64,000 bases of DNA, from NCBI GenBank assembly GCA_052389915.1, contig JBQTHL010000014.1, positions 319,120-383,119 on the forward strand. The letters run 5' to 3'. The notes below the pieces were generated by a model, which saw only the letters and a list, made by a program, of their open reading frames with translations, was not told where the DNA came from and ran no database searches. The position numbers were made by a program, and so were the translations under genes. Below are positions 10,761 to 18,868 of this stretch, in pieces. This stretch comes from Panacagrimonas sp052389915 (GTDB taxonomy: Bacteria > Pseudomonadota > Gammaproteobacteria > Nevskiales > Nevskiaceae). The number at the start of each line of letters is the position of its first letter. Positions within the stretch are counted from its first letter, which is position 1.

Positions 10761-10852
10761 CCAGTTGACTCCTTGGACCACCTCAGTGGACTTCGGGAGC
10801 ACCTGCAACTATCTGATTTACCCTAACTTCCTGATCCAGAAAGGAACAGGAT

Positions 10853-10876
10853 TGGTGCGAAAGGCGAGACTCGAAC
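10853..10876 (-). repeat. attachment-site copy within intact tRNA-Leu
   Basis: 24 bp identical to 5709-5732. It forms the 3' end of the functional tRNA-Leu, probably supplied by the island on integration so that the tRNA stayed intact. Confidence 0.85.
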
Positions 10877-10937
10877 TCGCACGCCTTGCGGCACGGGAAC
10901 CTAAATCCCGGGCGTCTACCAATTTCGCCACTTTCGC
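10853..10937 (-). tRNA. tRNA-Leu (anticodon TAG)
   Basis: Acceptor GCGAAAG (10931-10937 read on minus) pairs with CTTTCGC, followed by A and the encoded CCA at 10853-10855. The anticodon stem CGGGA/TCCCG closes the loop TTTAGGT. A long variable arm (GCCGCAAGGC) and the T-loop TTCGAGT complete a class II leucine tRNA of 85 nt. Its 3' end is the island insertion site. Confidence 0.96.
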
Positions 10938-11068
10938 GGGGGCAACGGTCGCAAAGTATATCAGCAGCATTTTGGGCAGCATGTTGGCGCCCCATGGTTG
11001 GGTGTCACGCGAGTTGGAAGCCGACATCGGGCGATCTTCTCAACGACACGATTCGCCGCTTCTTGCAC

Positions 11069-11096
11069 TTGACTCTCATTTGAGAATTATTATCAT
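11069..11096 (+). promoter_or_regulatory. hemP promoter with Fur box
   Basis: -35 TTGACT (11069-11074), 16-nt spacer, -10 TATCAT (11091-11096). A Fur operator, TGAGAATTATTATCA (11081-11095), overlaps the spacer and -10 and matches the 7-1-7 consensus TGATAATnATTATCA at 13 of 14 defined positions. Iron-bound Fur would block the promoter, so the heme genes should be made under iron limitation. Confidence 0.88.
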
Positions 11097-11148
11097 CACG
11101 TCCATGCCCTCGACATCCACCGCCGCAAGGTTCCCGACGGAGAACGTG

Positions 11149-11322
11149 ATGCAATCTGCAACGCTCAGCCTCGATCGTCACTCCGCCGCGCCGCGTCCCC
11201 TGCCACCGCGCCTGAAGAGCCGGGAGCTTTTTCGCGACTCCAACGAACTCATCATCGAGCATCAGGGTCAGGAGTACCGGCTGCGCTGGACGCGCAACGA
11301 CAAGCTGATACTCAACAAATAG
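11149..11322 (+). CDS. hemP: HemP/HmuP hemin uptake protein
   Basis: Small protein of heme uptake loci, thought to act in regulation of heme receptor expression. 57 residues from ATG at 11149, which has GGAG 6 nt upstream; ATG at 11104 is an alternative without a ribosome site. The C-terminal half carries the family core SRELF, then IEHQGQEYRLRWTRNDKLILNK-like sequence ending in the conserved TRxxKLIL. It lies directly after a Fur-controlled promoter and before hmuUV. Confidence 0.85.
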   Translation: MQSATLSLDRHSAAPRPLPPRLKSRELFRDSNELIIEHQGQEYRLRWTRNDKLILNK

Positions 11323-11406
11323 TCGCTACCGTATCCGCGCGGCTTCGAGGGCCGCAAAAATTGCGGCTCACTGACTGCTGCGACCCAGCCACGGCACAAT
11401 GTGCCG

Positions 11407-12456
11407 ATGGCCTTCGCGTCTCTTGATTCCTCGTCACGCCGCAAGCTGACGTTTGCCGGTCTCGCCGCCGCGGTGATTCTCGCCGCCCTGTTCGGCATGA
11501 CCACCGGCACGATGAACATTCCGCTATCGGCGCTGTGGCAAGCCCTGCGCTCGCCGGCCGACAGCGCAAACCTCGCCATCTCCAGCGTCATCTGGGATCT
11601 GCGCCTGCCGCGTACGATCCTGGCGCTGCTGGTGGGCAGTGCCCTGGCCTGCGCCGGCGCGGCGATGCAGGGACTTTTTCGCAACCCCTTGGCGGACCCC
11701 GGTCTCGTCGGCGTGGCCAGCGGCGCCGCGTTGGCTGCCGTCGCGGCCATCGTCATCGGGCGCGGACTGGATCTGCCGCCGCGCTGGACCCCGTTTCTGA
11801 TTCCGGTCGCCTCTTTTGTAGGCGGATTGGCTGCCGCATCGCTGGCCGCGAGACTCGCCTCCGTCGACGGCTACACCCGCACCGCCACGCTCCTGCTCGC
11901 GGGACTCGCCATCAACGCGATCGCTGGCGCCGGCATTGGCCTGCTGATCCAGATCGCGGGCGATACTGCGTTGCGCGAAGCCACGTTCTGGCTGTTCGGT
12001 TCGCTCGCCAAATCCGGATGGCCCGAGTTGTCCGTGGCCGCGCCGATTCTGCTGCTGGTGCTGTTCCTTCTGCCACGAGAAGCACGCGCCTTGAATACGC
12101 TGCTCTTGGGCGAAGCCGAGGCGGCGCACCTGGGCGTGAACGTCGAAGCGCTCAAGCGCCGCGTGACAGCATTGATCGTTTTAGCCGTTGCCGTGTGCGT
12201 CGCGCTGGCTGGCGTGATCGGCTTTGTCGGCCTGATCGTCCCCCATCTGCTCAGGCTGGTACTGGGTCCGGATCATCGCGGAATCCTGCCCGGCGCGGCG
12301 CTGGGCGGAGCCGCGCTGCTGGGTTTTGCCGATATCGCGGCGCGCACCTGGCTCAGCCCGGCCGAGCTCCCCGTGGGGATTCTCACCGCGCTGATTGGTG
12401 GCCCGTTCTTTCTGGTACTGCTGCTGCGATTGCGCACGCGCGTCGACACCTGGTGA
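11407..12456 (+). CDS. hmuU: Heme/siderophore ABC transporter permease (FecCD family)
   Basis: Inner-membrane permease, 349 residues with about 9-10 hydrophobic segments. FecCD/BtuC features: WDLRLPRTILALLVG near residue 65, the conserved GAAMQGLFRNPLADPGLVG, and the late cytoplasmic motif GFVGLIVPHLLRL. GTG at 11401 is an alternative start. The stop overlaps the hmuV ATG (TGATG). Heme rather than B12 or siderophore is inferred from hemP and the Fur box. No periplasmic binding protein or TonB-dependent receptor lies beside it. Confidence 0.85.
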   Translation: MAFASLDSSSRRKLTFAGLAAAVILAALFGMTTGTMNIPLSALWQALRSPADSANLAISSVIWDLRLPRTILALLVGSALACAGAAMQGLFRNPLADPGLVGVASGAALAAVAAIVIGRGLDLPPRWTPFLIPVASFVGGLAAASLAARLASVDGYTRTATLLLAGLAINAIAGAGIGLLIQIAGDTALREATFWLFGSLAKSGWPELSVAAPILLLVLFLLPREARALNTLLLGEAEAAHLGVNVEALKRRVTALIVLAVAVCVALAGVIGFVGLIVPHLLRLVLGPDHRGILPGAALGGAALLGFADIAARTWLSPAELPVGILTALIGGPFFLVLLLRLRTRVDTW

Positions 12457-13271
12457 TGCTGCGCGCTGCCGCCCTCGGCTTCAGGTTGGATAGCCGCGAC
12501 CTTCTGCGTAATGTCGATCTGAGCGTTTCTCCCGGCGAAGTTCTGGCCGTGCTGGGCCCCAACGGCGCGGGCAAGAGCACCCTGCTACGCCTGCTTGCGC
12601 GCGAACTGCGGCCCACGACCGGCGAGTTGCGCCTGAACAAGAAACCGCTCGACGACTGGTCCGGTATCGAACTGGCGCGACTGCGGGCGGTGCTGCCGCA
12701 GGCCGAGTCCCTCAACTTTTCATTTCCCGTCGAGCAGGTGGTTTCGCTCGGCCGCTTTCCCTGGGCCGGTGAATCCCAAGGCAAGGCGCGAGAAATCGTT
12801 CGGCGCGCCATGCACACTGCAGGCGTTACCCATCTTGCGGACCGCGCCTACACGCGCCTGTCCGGGGGAGAACGCGCGCGCGTCCAGTTTGCGCGCGTGC
12901 TGGCTCAAATTATGGAGCCGTGCTACGCCGCAACCCGATACCTGCTGCTCGACGAGCCGACCGCGCGCCTGGACCTGGCCTACCAGCACGACGTACTCGC
13001 AACGACGCGTCAGATCGCATCCACCGGCGTGGGTGTCGTCGTCGTCCTGCACGACCCCAACCTCGCGCTCCTATACGCAGACCGTGTCCTGCTGTTGAAG
13101 GACGGCGCGACGCAGGCGTACGGAAGCCCGGGCGAGGTGCTGACCGTCGAAAGCATTCAAGCGGTGTTCGGGCTGGCCGTGGAGCTGATACACAGTGAAG
13201 GGAGCGCGACGCCTTGGATCGTTCCCCGTGCAAGCGCAGCAGCCCGTGACCATCTTCGCTTTCCTCATTGA
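12456..13271 (+). CDS. hmuV: Heme ABC transporter ATP-binding protein
   Basis: ATPase partner of the upstream permease, 271 residues. Walker A GPNGAGKST (34-42), Q-loop LPQAESL, signature LSGGERARVQ, Walker B LLLDEPTARLD and the H-loop VVLHDPN are all present. The segment LPQAESLNFSFPVEQVV is typical of HmuV proteins. Translation is probably coupled to hmuU. Its last codons overlap the promoter of the downstream tRNA-Ala. Confidence 0.88.
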   Translation: MLRAAALGFRLDSRDLLRNVDLSVSPGEVLAVLGPNGAGKSTLLRLLARELRPTTGELRLNKKPLDDWSGIELARLRAVLPQAESLNFSFPVEQVVSLGRFPWAGESQGKAREIVRRAMHTAGVTHLADRAYTRLSGGERARVQFARVLAQIMEPCYAATRYLLLDEPTARLDLAYQHDVLATTRQIASTGVGVVVVLHDPNLALLYADRVLLLKDGATQAYGSPGEVLTVESIQAVFGLAVELIHSEGSATPWIVPRASAAARDHLRFPH

Positions 13272-13296
13272 GACTACGCAGACGGTTGGCTATACT
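13268..13296 (+). promoter_or_regulatory. tRNA-Ala promoter
   Basis: TTGAGA (13268-13273), 17-nt spacer, TATACT (13291-13296), followed by a GC-rich discriminator GCGCGCCC, as at stringently controlled stable-RNA promoters. It overlaps the hmuV stop codon. Confidence 0.7.
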
Positions 13297-13311
13297 GCGC
13301 GCCCTTTTCGG

Positions 13312-13387
13312 GGGGCTATAGCTCAGCTGGGAGAGCGCCTGCATGGCATGCAGGAGGTCGTCGGTTCGATCCCGACTAGCTCCACCA
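13312..13387 (+). tRNA. tRNA-Ala (anticodon GGC)
   Basis: Acceptor GGGGCTA pairs with TAGCTCC (one G-U), with A and encoded CCA at the end. D-arm GCTCAGCTGGGAGAGC, anticodon stem CCTGC/GCAGG around ATGGCAT, and T-loop TTCGATC are canonical. Confidence 0.97.
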
Positions 13388-13464
13388 CCATTTCAATCCG
13401 TCTAAGACACGGAATGTTTTTCGCAGCAGGCTGGATGATCTGTCTGCTGCAACCTGTCCGCCTC

Positions 13465-13540
13465 GTTCCCATCGTCTAGAGGCCTAGGACACCTCCCTTT
13501 CACGGAGGTAACCGGGGTTCGAATCCCCGTGGGAACGCCA
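13465..13540 (+). tRNA. tRNA-Glu (anticodon TTC)
   Basis: Acceptor GTTCCCA pairs with TGGGAAC; encoded CCA at 13538-13540. Anticodon stem CCTCC/GGAGG closes CTTTCAC. T-arm GGGGTTCGAATCCCC is perfect. It lies 77 bp after tRNA-Ala and is probably on the same transcript. A small hairpin (13539-13557, CACTTCGA with TCGAAGTG) follows at once and may guide 3' processing. Confidence 0.97.
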
Positions 13541-13993
13541 CTTCGACTGTCGAAGTGTGCTCATGAAGTCCGAAACCCCGCGTAACAGCCGGGCTTCTCT
13601 TTTCCGTCGCTCCGGAGTGTTCCGAGGGTCCAATAGAAGATGCCCCCAAACAGGGGCATTTATTGGGAATGTCGAGCGACCAGGATCTGGGGCGGATATG
13701 CCCCAACCCCGGGGCAGTCGAGACGACTCCACGGTTCGCGCAGACGAACACGAGCTCTCCAGCGTCCAATCAGATCATCGCGGTGCGAACCGAAACCGCT
13801 GTCCGGTGCCGGGCCGAAGACTGGCAGCCCCCCCGTCGCGACCCGCCTTCCGCAAACGGTGTGTTCAGCCGCAAAAAACGCGGGCGTGCCGCTCTACACG
13901 TTAGGAGCTACGAAGCCATGCAGTTCGCGGAGAATCGCACCGGTCGTTATCCGTCGGATTGCGAATGGTGCGACCGGCCATCGCCTTGGTTCG
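13541..13993. other. Noncoding region after tRNA-Glu
   Basis: About 450 bp with a processing hairpin at its start and a terminator near 13640. Several frames are open but none has a ribosome site or recognisable protein. A second GC-rich dyad (GGCGGATATGCCCC region, about 13690-13715) was seen without clear meaning. Confidence 0.5.
13640..13664 (+). terminator. Terminator of the tRNA-Ala/tRNA-Glu transcript
   Basis: ATGCCCC (13640-13646) pairs with GGGGCAT (13653-13659) around a 6-nt loop, followed by TTATT. It is about 100 bp past tRNA-Glu. Confidence 0.55.
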
Positions 13994-15112
13994 TCAGGCC
14001 TGCGCCACAGCACCCAGACGCTTTCCCGCGCGGCGCGGACCGGCCTTCTTGTGGCTGACGAGTTCGCCGATAAAGCGATGCAGCGTCTCGATAGCCTCGG
14101 CGCGTCCGTCGCGCGCGTGCTCCTGCATGTGGGAACGATAGCTGTCGTAGTGGCCGAGGAAACGGTCCACATGACTCGGCGTCAGGCTGCCGAGGTCGGC
14201 GCGCATGCCCACGCCCATGCGTTCGATGATGTGCGCGTTGAGGCGTTGCTCGAAGGCGTTCTCGGGTACTGCAAGAATCGGCTTGCCGAAGTGGATCGCC
14301 TCGCCGATGGTCTGGTTGCCCGCCGTGCTGAGCACGGCCTTGCAACGCGCCAGGTCGTGAACGAACCACTCGTTGCTGGGCGCGCGGAAGTCGAGGTTAT
14401 CAACCTTGCCGACGTAGGGCGTGCCGTAGATCACCACCGGGATGTCGAGCAGACGCAGCGCACGGTCGATGTGCGGCTGATACTGATGTTCGCCCTTGTT
14501 GAAGTAGCACAGCAGATATTCGTTCTGAGCCGCTTTCGAGCGCAGCACTTCGTCGCGCAGCATGGGGCCGACGATGCGCACACCGGGATACGCTGCTTCG
14601 GCCTGGTAAAAACTCGAGATCAGGATCCGGTCCGGCACGCCCATGAGGCTGCGATAGCCAAAGGCGTCGCGCATGCCCAGCATCCACAGGTCGGGGGGGA
14701 AGTGCGGCTTGCAGTAGGCCAGGATGCCGACGTGATCGAACGAGATGCGGGGAATCTTCAGGCGCTGCGCGACGCGGTGGGTCCAGGTCTCGGAATCCGA
14801 GATGACGAGCTGGATGCCGCGGTCCTCGAACTCGCGCTCGACATTTTCGATGCCCGGCCCGCTGAACATCAGGTCTGCCATCGGCCCCAGATTCGCGGAC
14901 AGGGTTTTCGGCACGGAGTGGCTGCCGCGGTCGTTATAGCGATATCCGATCATCGGGATGCGCACGGTGGGGAACTTCGGCGCCAGCACTTCGTAGGCGT
15001 CGCCTGCGGTGAACACGGTGATCTCGTGTTCCTTCATCAGTTCGGGCAGCACGCTCATGGTTCGCATGGCGTGGCCGCGACCGTAACCCATCACACCCCA
15101 GGCAATGCGCAT
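13994..15112 (-). CDS. MurG/MGT-like glycosyltransferase (GT-B fold)
   Basis: 372 residues from ATG at 15112 (MRIAWGVMGYGRGHAMR); an upstream ATG at 15157 adds 15 residues. The N-terminal G-x-GRGH motif and the C-terminal STAGNQTIGEAIHFGKPILAVP donor-site loop are typical of GT-B enzymes of the GT1/GT28 type using a nucleotide sugar. No membrane segments, so probably cytosolic or membrane-associated. No neighbour indicates the acceptor. It stands alone between the tRNA genes and ridA, on the opposite strand. Substrate unknown. Confidence 0.75.
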   Translation of the reverse strand: MRIAWGVMGYGRGHAMRTMSVLPELMKEHEITVFTAGDAYEVLAPKFPTVRIPMIGYRYNDRGSHSVPKTLSANLGPMADLMFSGPGIENVEREFEDRGIQLVISDSETWTHRVAQRLKIPRISFDHVGILAYCKPHFPPDLWMLGMRDAFGYRSLMGVPDRILISSFYQAEAAYPGVRIVGPMLRDEVLRSKAAQNEYLLCYFNKGEHQYQPHIDRALRLLDIPVVIYGTPYVGKVDNLDFRAPSNEWFVHDLARCKAVLSTAGNQTIGEAIHFGKPILAVPENAFEQRLNAHIIERMGVGMRADLGSLTPSHVDRFLGHYDSYRSHMQEHARDGRAEAIETLHRFIGELVSHKKAGPRRAGKRLGAVAQA

Positions 15113-15272
15113 GGCGAGCTTTCCGTGTGGTTTGCCATTGGTCTTTTCATACGCCAAGCACGCTACCGGCGTGCGATAAACATCCGGTGACGGGACGGCG
15201 ACGCTTTCGTGACAATCGAACGGCAGCCCGGTGCCGTTATCATGTGGGCCGGTTTTTGCCCCCCCGAATCCG

Positions 15273-15389
15273 ATGGAAGCCTTGCTTCAGCCCGAACTCC
15301 GGGATGTGTTGCCGACCCTGACCCGCCGGGGCGCGGATAGTCGCCGCCCGCGCAGCACGGAAATATCTAATCCGGAGATGTCGGCATGA
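15273..15389 (+). CDS. Possible small protein coupled to ridA
   Basis: 38-residue open frame starting ATG GAA GCC TTG. Its TGA overlaps the ridA ATG (ATGA at 15386-15389). No ribosome site is evident and no family is recognised. The overlap suggests a leader peptide, but a chance frame is possible. Confidence 0.25.
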   Translation: MEALLQPELRDVLPTLTRRGADSRRPRSTEISNPEMSA

Positions 15390-15769
15390 GCCGTCAGATC
15401 GTTCATACCGAATCCGCTCCGGCGGCCATCGGCACTTACTCGCAAGCAGTGCAGTGCGGCAAAACCGTGTACCTGTCCGGCCAGATTCCGCTGGACCCCA
15501 ACACCATGACCCTGCTCAACGCGAGCATCGAAGACGAGATTCACCAGGTGTTCCGTAATCTGCAGGCGGTCTGCGAGGCGGCAGGCGGGACGCTGGGGCA
15601 TATCGCCAAGCTCAATGTTTTCCTGACCGACCTCTCACACTTCGCCAAGGTGAACGAGATCATGGGACAGTATTTTCGGCCGCCTTATCCAGCGCGTGCG
15701 GCGGTGGGTGTCGCGGCGTTGCCGCGTGGGGCCCGGGTTGAAGCCGATGGCGTGATGGTGCTCGACTGA
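15386..15769 (+). CDS. ridA: RidA-family enamine/imine deaminase
   Basis: Cytosolic trimeric protein that hydrolyses reactive 2-aminoacrylate and related enamines released by PLP enzymes. 127 residues, the full family length. It has AIGTYSQAV near the start, LSGQIPLDP, and the C-terminal signature PPYPARAAVGVAALPRGARVE with the key Arg. It is followed immediately by recG, whose frame overlaps the ridA stop. The usual spoT neighbour is absent from this window. Confidence 0.95.
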   Translation: MSRQIVHTESAPAAIGTYSQAVQCGKTVYLSGQIPLDPNTMTLLNASIEDEIHQVFRNLQAVCEAAGGTLGHIAKLNVFLTDLSHFAKVNEIMGQYFRPPYPARAAVGVAALPRGARVEADGVMVLD

Positions 15770-17880
15770 TTCCACGTCTCGCCAAAAAAAACTCGGGCGC
15801 CGGAGATTTCCCGCGTGCGCCCCTGGACCTCGCCACATCGCTGACGTTCCTCAAAGGTGCCGGCCCACAGGCCGCATCCGCACTGCGCGCGCTCGACCTA
15901 TCCACTGTCGGCGACCTGCTGTTTCACCTCCCGCTGCGCTACGAAGACCGCCGTGCCGTCACGCGCCTGATCGATTTGCGCGAAGGCATGGAAGCCCTAG
16001 TACGCGGCCGCGTAGAAGTCGCCGAAGTGCGCTACGGCGCACGCCGCATGCTGATCGTGGCCATCGACGACGGCGGCAACGGACTGCTGCTGCGCTTCTT
16101 CAACTTCAACGAAGCGCAGCGCGCCGGCTTCACGCAGGGCCGTCTCGTGCAGGCTTTCGGTGCAGTACGCGCCGGCCGCAACGGCCTGGAAATGGTGCAC
16201 CCGGAATACAAGCTGGTGGACGTGGACAGCGAGCTGGCCACCGAGGATCGCCTGACGCCGATCTACCCACTCACGGCCGGCATGACGCAGCCACGCCTGC
16301 GTCGATTGATCGGGCAGTCACTGGATATCGCGACGCGCGAACCGAAGTTGCGTGCGCCGCTTCCAGGCCTCGGCGCTCCGGACACGCTGAGCGCGCTCGA
16401 AGCCATCCACCGCCCGACCGACGAGTCCGATGCGCAGGCACTGCGCGCGATGACACATCCGGCGCAACTGCGGCTGATCCGCGAAGAATTGCTGGCGCAC
16501 CAGCTCTGCATGCGCCTGTTGCGACGGCAGACGCGCGCACGACCCGCCCCGAAACTCGAATATCTCGACAAGGCCAGCGCGGAGTTGCTGCAGCACCTGC
16601 CCTTCCAGTTCACCGGCGCCCAGCGCCGCGTGCTCGATGAAATCGGAGTTGATCTCGCAGGCGACAAACCCATGCTGCGACTGGTGCAGGGCGATGTTGG
16701 CTCCGGCAAGACCGTCGTCGCTGCGGCGGCGATGCTCGCGGCCGCACGCGCCGGGCTTCAGGCCGCCTTGATGGCGCCAACCGAGCTGCTGGCCGAACAG
16801 CATCACGCCAGCCTGACGCGCTGGTTCGCGCCGCTGGGATTCGAGGTGGTGCTGCTCACCGGCAAGCTGCGCAAGCGCGAACGCGAGGAACGCGCCGCTC
16901 GCGTGGCCAGTGGCGAGGCGCGCATCGTGGTCGGCACGCATGCCATCTTCCAGAATCTGGTCGAGTTCGCGAATCTCGCGCTCGCGGTGGTGGACGAGCA
17001 GCATCGCTTCGGCGTGCAGCAGCGCCTGCAACTGCGCGACAAGGGTCCGGCCGGTTCGTCGCCGCATCAGCTTGTGATGTCGGCCACGCCGATTCCGCGC
17101 ACCCTGGCGCAGACGCTGTACGCCGATCTGGATGTTTCGGTGATCGATGAACTTCCACCGGGCCGCACGCCCATCGTCACCGTCGCGCTCAGCCACGAGA
17201 AACGCGGCGAAGTACTGGAGCGCCTGGCCTCGGCCTGTCGCGAAGGCCGCCAGGCGTACTGGGTGTGCACCCTGATCGAGGAGAGCGACGAGGTGGAAGC
17301 GCAAGCCGCCGCTGTCACCGCCGAGAAGCTGCGCGAGTCCCTGCCCGACCTGCGCGTCGGCCTGGTTCACGGCCGGCTCAAGTCCGAGCAGAAAGAACTG
17401 GAGATGCGCGACTTCAAGGAAGGTCGCACACAGTTGCTCGTGGCGACCACCGTGATCGAAGTCGGCGTGGACGTGCCCAACGCCAGCATCATGGTCATCG
17501 ACAACGCCGAGCGCCTGGGCCTGTCGCAGTTGCACCAGTTGCGCGGCCGCGTGGGCCGCGGCGCACGCGCCAGCCAGTGCGTGCTGCTGTACCAGCCGCC
17601 GTTGTCGCAGGCCGCGCGCGCGCGGATCGAAGTGATGCGTACGACCACCGACGGGTTTCGCATCGCACAGGCCGACCTGGATTTACGCGGACCCGGCGAG
17701 CTGCTCGGTCGCCGCCAGACCGGGCTGATCGGCCTCAAGCTCGCCGACCCGGTGCGCGATGCGCGCCTGATTCCGCCGCTGCAACAACTCGCGGACGAAT
17801 GGCTGGAGCGTTTCCCGCTGGACGCGCAGGTCTTGATTCGCCGCTGGGTAGGTGATGTGGAGCGTTATGCGCGGGTGTGA
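15769..17880 (+). CDS. recG: RecG branch-migration helicase (start codon unclear)
   Basis: ATP-dependent helicase that remodels stalled forks and Holliday junctions. The frame encodes the whole family: the N-terminal wedge domain (STVGDLLFHLPLRYEDR, FFNFNEAQ), Walker A GDVGSGKT, DEQHRFG (DExH box), SATPIPRT, and HQLRGRVGRG near the end. The frame is open from 15742, but no ATG, GTG or TTG occurs before TTG 15976, which would remove the wedge start. Candidates are ATT 15769 and CTG 15766, both overlapping the ridA stop, or CTG 15823. From 15769 the product is 703 residues (E. coli 693). The start given is provisional. Confidence 0.9.
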   Translation: MPRLAKKNSGAGDFPRAPLDLATSLTFLKGAGPQAASALRALDLSTVGDLLFHLPLRYEDRRAVTRLIDLREGMEALVRGRVEVAEVRYGARRMLIVAIDDGGNGLLLRFFNFNEAQRAGFTQGRLVQAFGAVRAGRNGLEMVHPEYKLVDVDSELATEDRLTPIYPLTAGMTQPRLRRLIGQSLDIATREPKLRAPLPGLGAPDTLSALEAIHRPTDESDAQALRAMTHPAQLRLIREELLAHQLCMRLLRRQTRARPAPKLEYLDKASAELLQHLPFQFTGAQRRVLDEIGVDLAGDKPMLRLVQGDVGSGKTVVAAAAMLAAARAGLQAALMAPTELLAEQHHASLTRWFAPLGFEVVLLTGKLRKREREERAARVASGEARIVVGTHAIFQNLVEFANLALAVVDEQHRFGVQQRLQLRDKGPAGSSPHQLVMSATPIPRTLAQTLYADLDVSVIDELPPGRTPIVTVALSHEKRGEVLERLASACREGRQAYWVCTLIEESDEVEAQAAAVTAEKLRESLPDLRVGLVHGRLKSEQKELEMRDFKEGRTQLLVATTVIEVGVDVPNASIMVIDNAERLGLSQLHQLRGRVGRGARASQCVLLYQPPLSQAARARIEVMRTTTDGFRIAQADLDLRGPGELLGRRQTGLIGLKLADPVRDARLIPPLQQLADEWLERFPLDAQVLIRRWVGDVERYARV

Positions 17881-17902
17881 CCGAGAACTACGGCTGCAGC
17901 TA

Positions 17903-17988
17903 AAGAATCACGCAAAGGCGCGACGAGAAATGCAAAGACGCAGAGAAAAAATTTCTTTGGCTTTTCTCTGCGCCTTTGCGTGATTCTT
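17903..17988. repeat. Inverted repeat, possible bidirectional terminator
   Basis: Perfect 19-bp arms, AAGAATCACGCAAAGGCGC at 17903-17921 and its complement at 17970-17988, enclose a second dyad, GCAGAGAAAA at 17940-17949 and its complement at 17962-17971. The two inner and outer arms share two bases, so they cannot fully form together. It lies between recG and ubiA. Similar CTTTGCGTGA-type intergenic repeats are seen in many bacterial genomes. Confidence 0.75.
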
Positions 17989-18013
17989 GAACGCTTTTTC
18001 CGGCCCCGAAAAC

Positions 18014-18868
18014 ATGACGCAACTCTCCCACTACTGGCGCCTGATGCGCTTTCACCGCCCGATCGGCATCTGGCTGCTGCTGTGGCCGACCTTGTGGGCA
18101 CTGTGGTTTGCGGCGGACGGTCCGCCAACGCTGCACGTGTTCCTCGTATTCGCGCTCGGGACCGCACTCATGCGCGCCGCCGGCTGCGTCATCAACGATT
18201 TCGCCGACCGCGATTTCGATCCGCAGGTCGAGCGCACCAGGGACCGGCCGTTGGCCGCGGGTCTGGTGAGCACGAGCGAGGCGCTGCGCCTGTTCGCCGT
18301 CCTGCTGCTGATTGCGTTCGGACTGGTCAGCAGCCTGCATAACCCGCTCGTGCTGGTGCTGAGCGTGCCGGCCGTGCTGCTTGCCGCGATCTATCCGTTC
18401 ACCAAGCGCTGGCTGTCGATGCCGCAGGCCGTGCTGGGCCTGGCATTCTCGTGGGGCATCCCGATGGCGTATACGGCCGTACTGACTTTCGTCCCCTGGA
18501 ATGAAGTCGCGCTGCTCATGGCTGCAAACGTCTGCTGGGTCATCGCCTACGACACGTTCTACGCGATGGCAGATCGCTCTGACGACGTGCAGATCGGCGT
18601 GAAGTCTTCCGCCATCCTGTTCGGCCAGCACGACCGTCTGATCACGGCGCTGCTGCAAGTCGCGACGCTGGTGCTGCTGGGCTTCGCGGGACGCGAATGC
18701 GGCATCTACTATTTCGCCGGACTCGGCATCGCCGCGGCGCTCGCGCTGCACCAGCAGTGGATGATTCGCGATCGCGATCCCGCGCGCTGCTTCGCCGCCT
18801 TCCTCGCCAACCATTATTTCGGCGCCGTGATTTTCCTCGGCCTGTCTCTGGATTACCTGCTGTCATGA
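18014..18868 (+). CDS. ubiA: 4-hydroxybenzoate polyprenyltransferase
   Basis: Inner-membrane enzyme that attaches the polyprenyl tail to 4-hydroxybenzoate in ubiquinone synthesis. 284 residues with about 8-9 membrane segments. The two Asp-rich, Mg-diphosphate-binding motifs are NDFADRDFD (61-69) and YDTFYAMADRSDD. ATG at 18014 was chosen over the longer frame from 17987, which starts inside the inverted repeat. The stop overlaps the next start (ATGA). Confidence 0.96.
   Translation: MTQLSHYWRLMRFHRPIGIWLLLWPTLWALWFAADGPPTLHVFLVFALGTALMRAAGCVINDFADRDFDPQVERTRDRPLAAGLVSTSEALRLFAVLLLIAFGLVSSLHNPLVLVLSVPAVLLAAIYPFTKRWLSMPQAVLGLAFSWGIPMAYTAVLTFVPWNEVALLMAANVCWVIAYDTFYAMADRSDDVQIGVKSSAILFGQHDRLITALLQVATLVLLGFAGRECGIYYFAGLGIAAALALHQQWMIRDRDPARCFAAFLANHYFGAVIFLGLSLDYLLS

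Larger units (their letters stand above)
5709..10876. mobile_element. Integrated genomic island at tRNA-Leu
   Basis: A 5.2-kb segment bounded by 24-bp direct repeats of the tRNA-Leu 3' end. The tyrosine integrase lies next to the intact tRNA and reads inward. Cargo includes a serine recombinase, a ParB-like protein and several small unknown proteins. No structural phage genes, replication initiator, conjugation genes or known resistance genes are visible, so it is a small integrative element or the remnant of a larger one. Confidence 0.85.

Noticed and set aside
13663..14058. 131-residue plus-strand frame after tRNA-Glu.
   Set aside because: It overlaps the end of the glycosyltransferase gene and lacks a ribosome site or any protein-like domain.
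15976..15978. TTG as the start of recG.
   Set aside because: It would remove the conserved LLFHLPLRYEDR wedge-domain start, which is encoded in the same open frame upstream.
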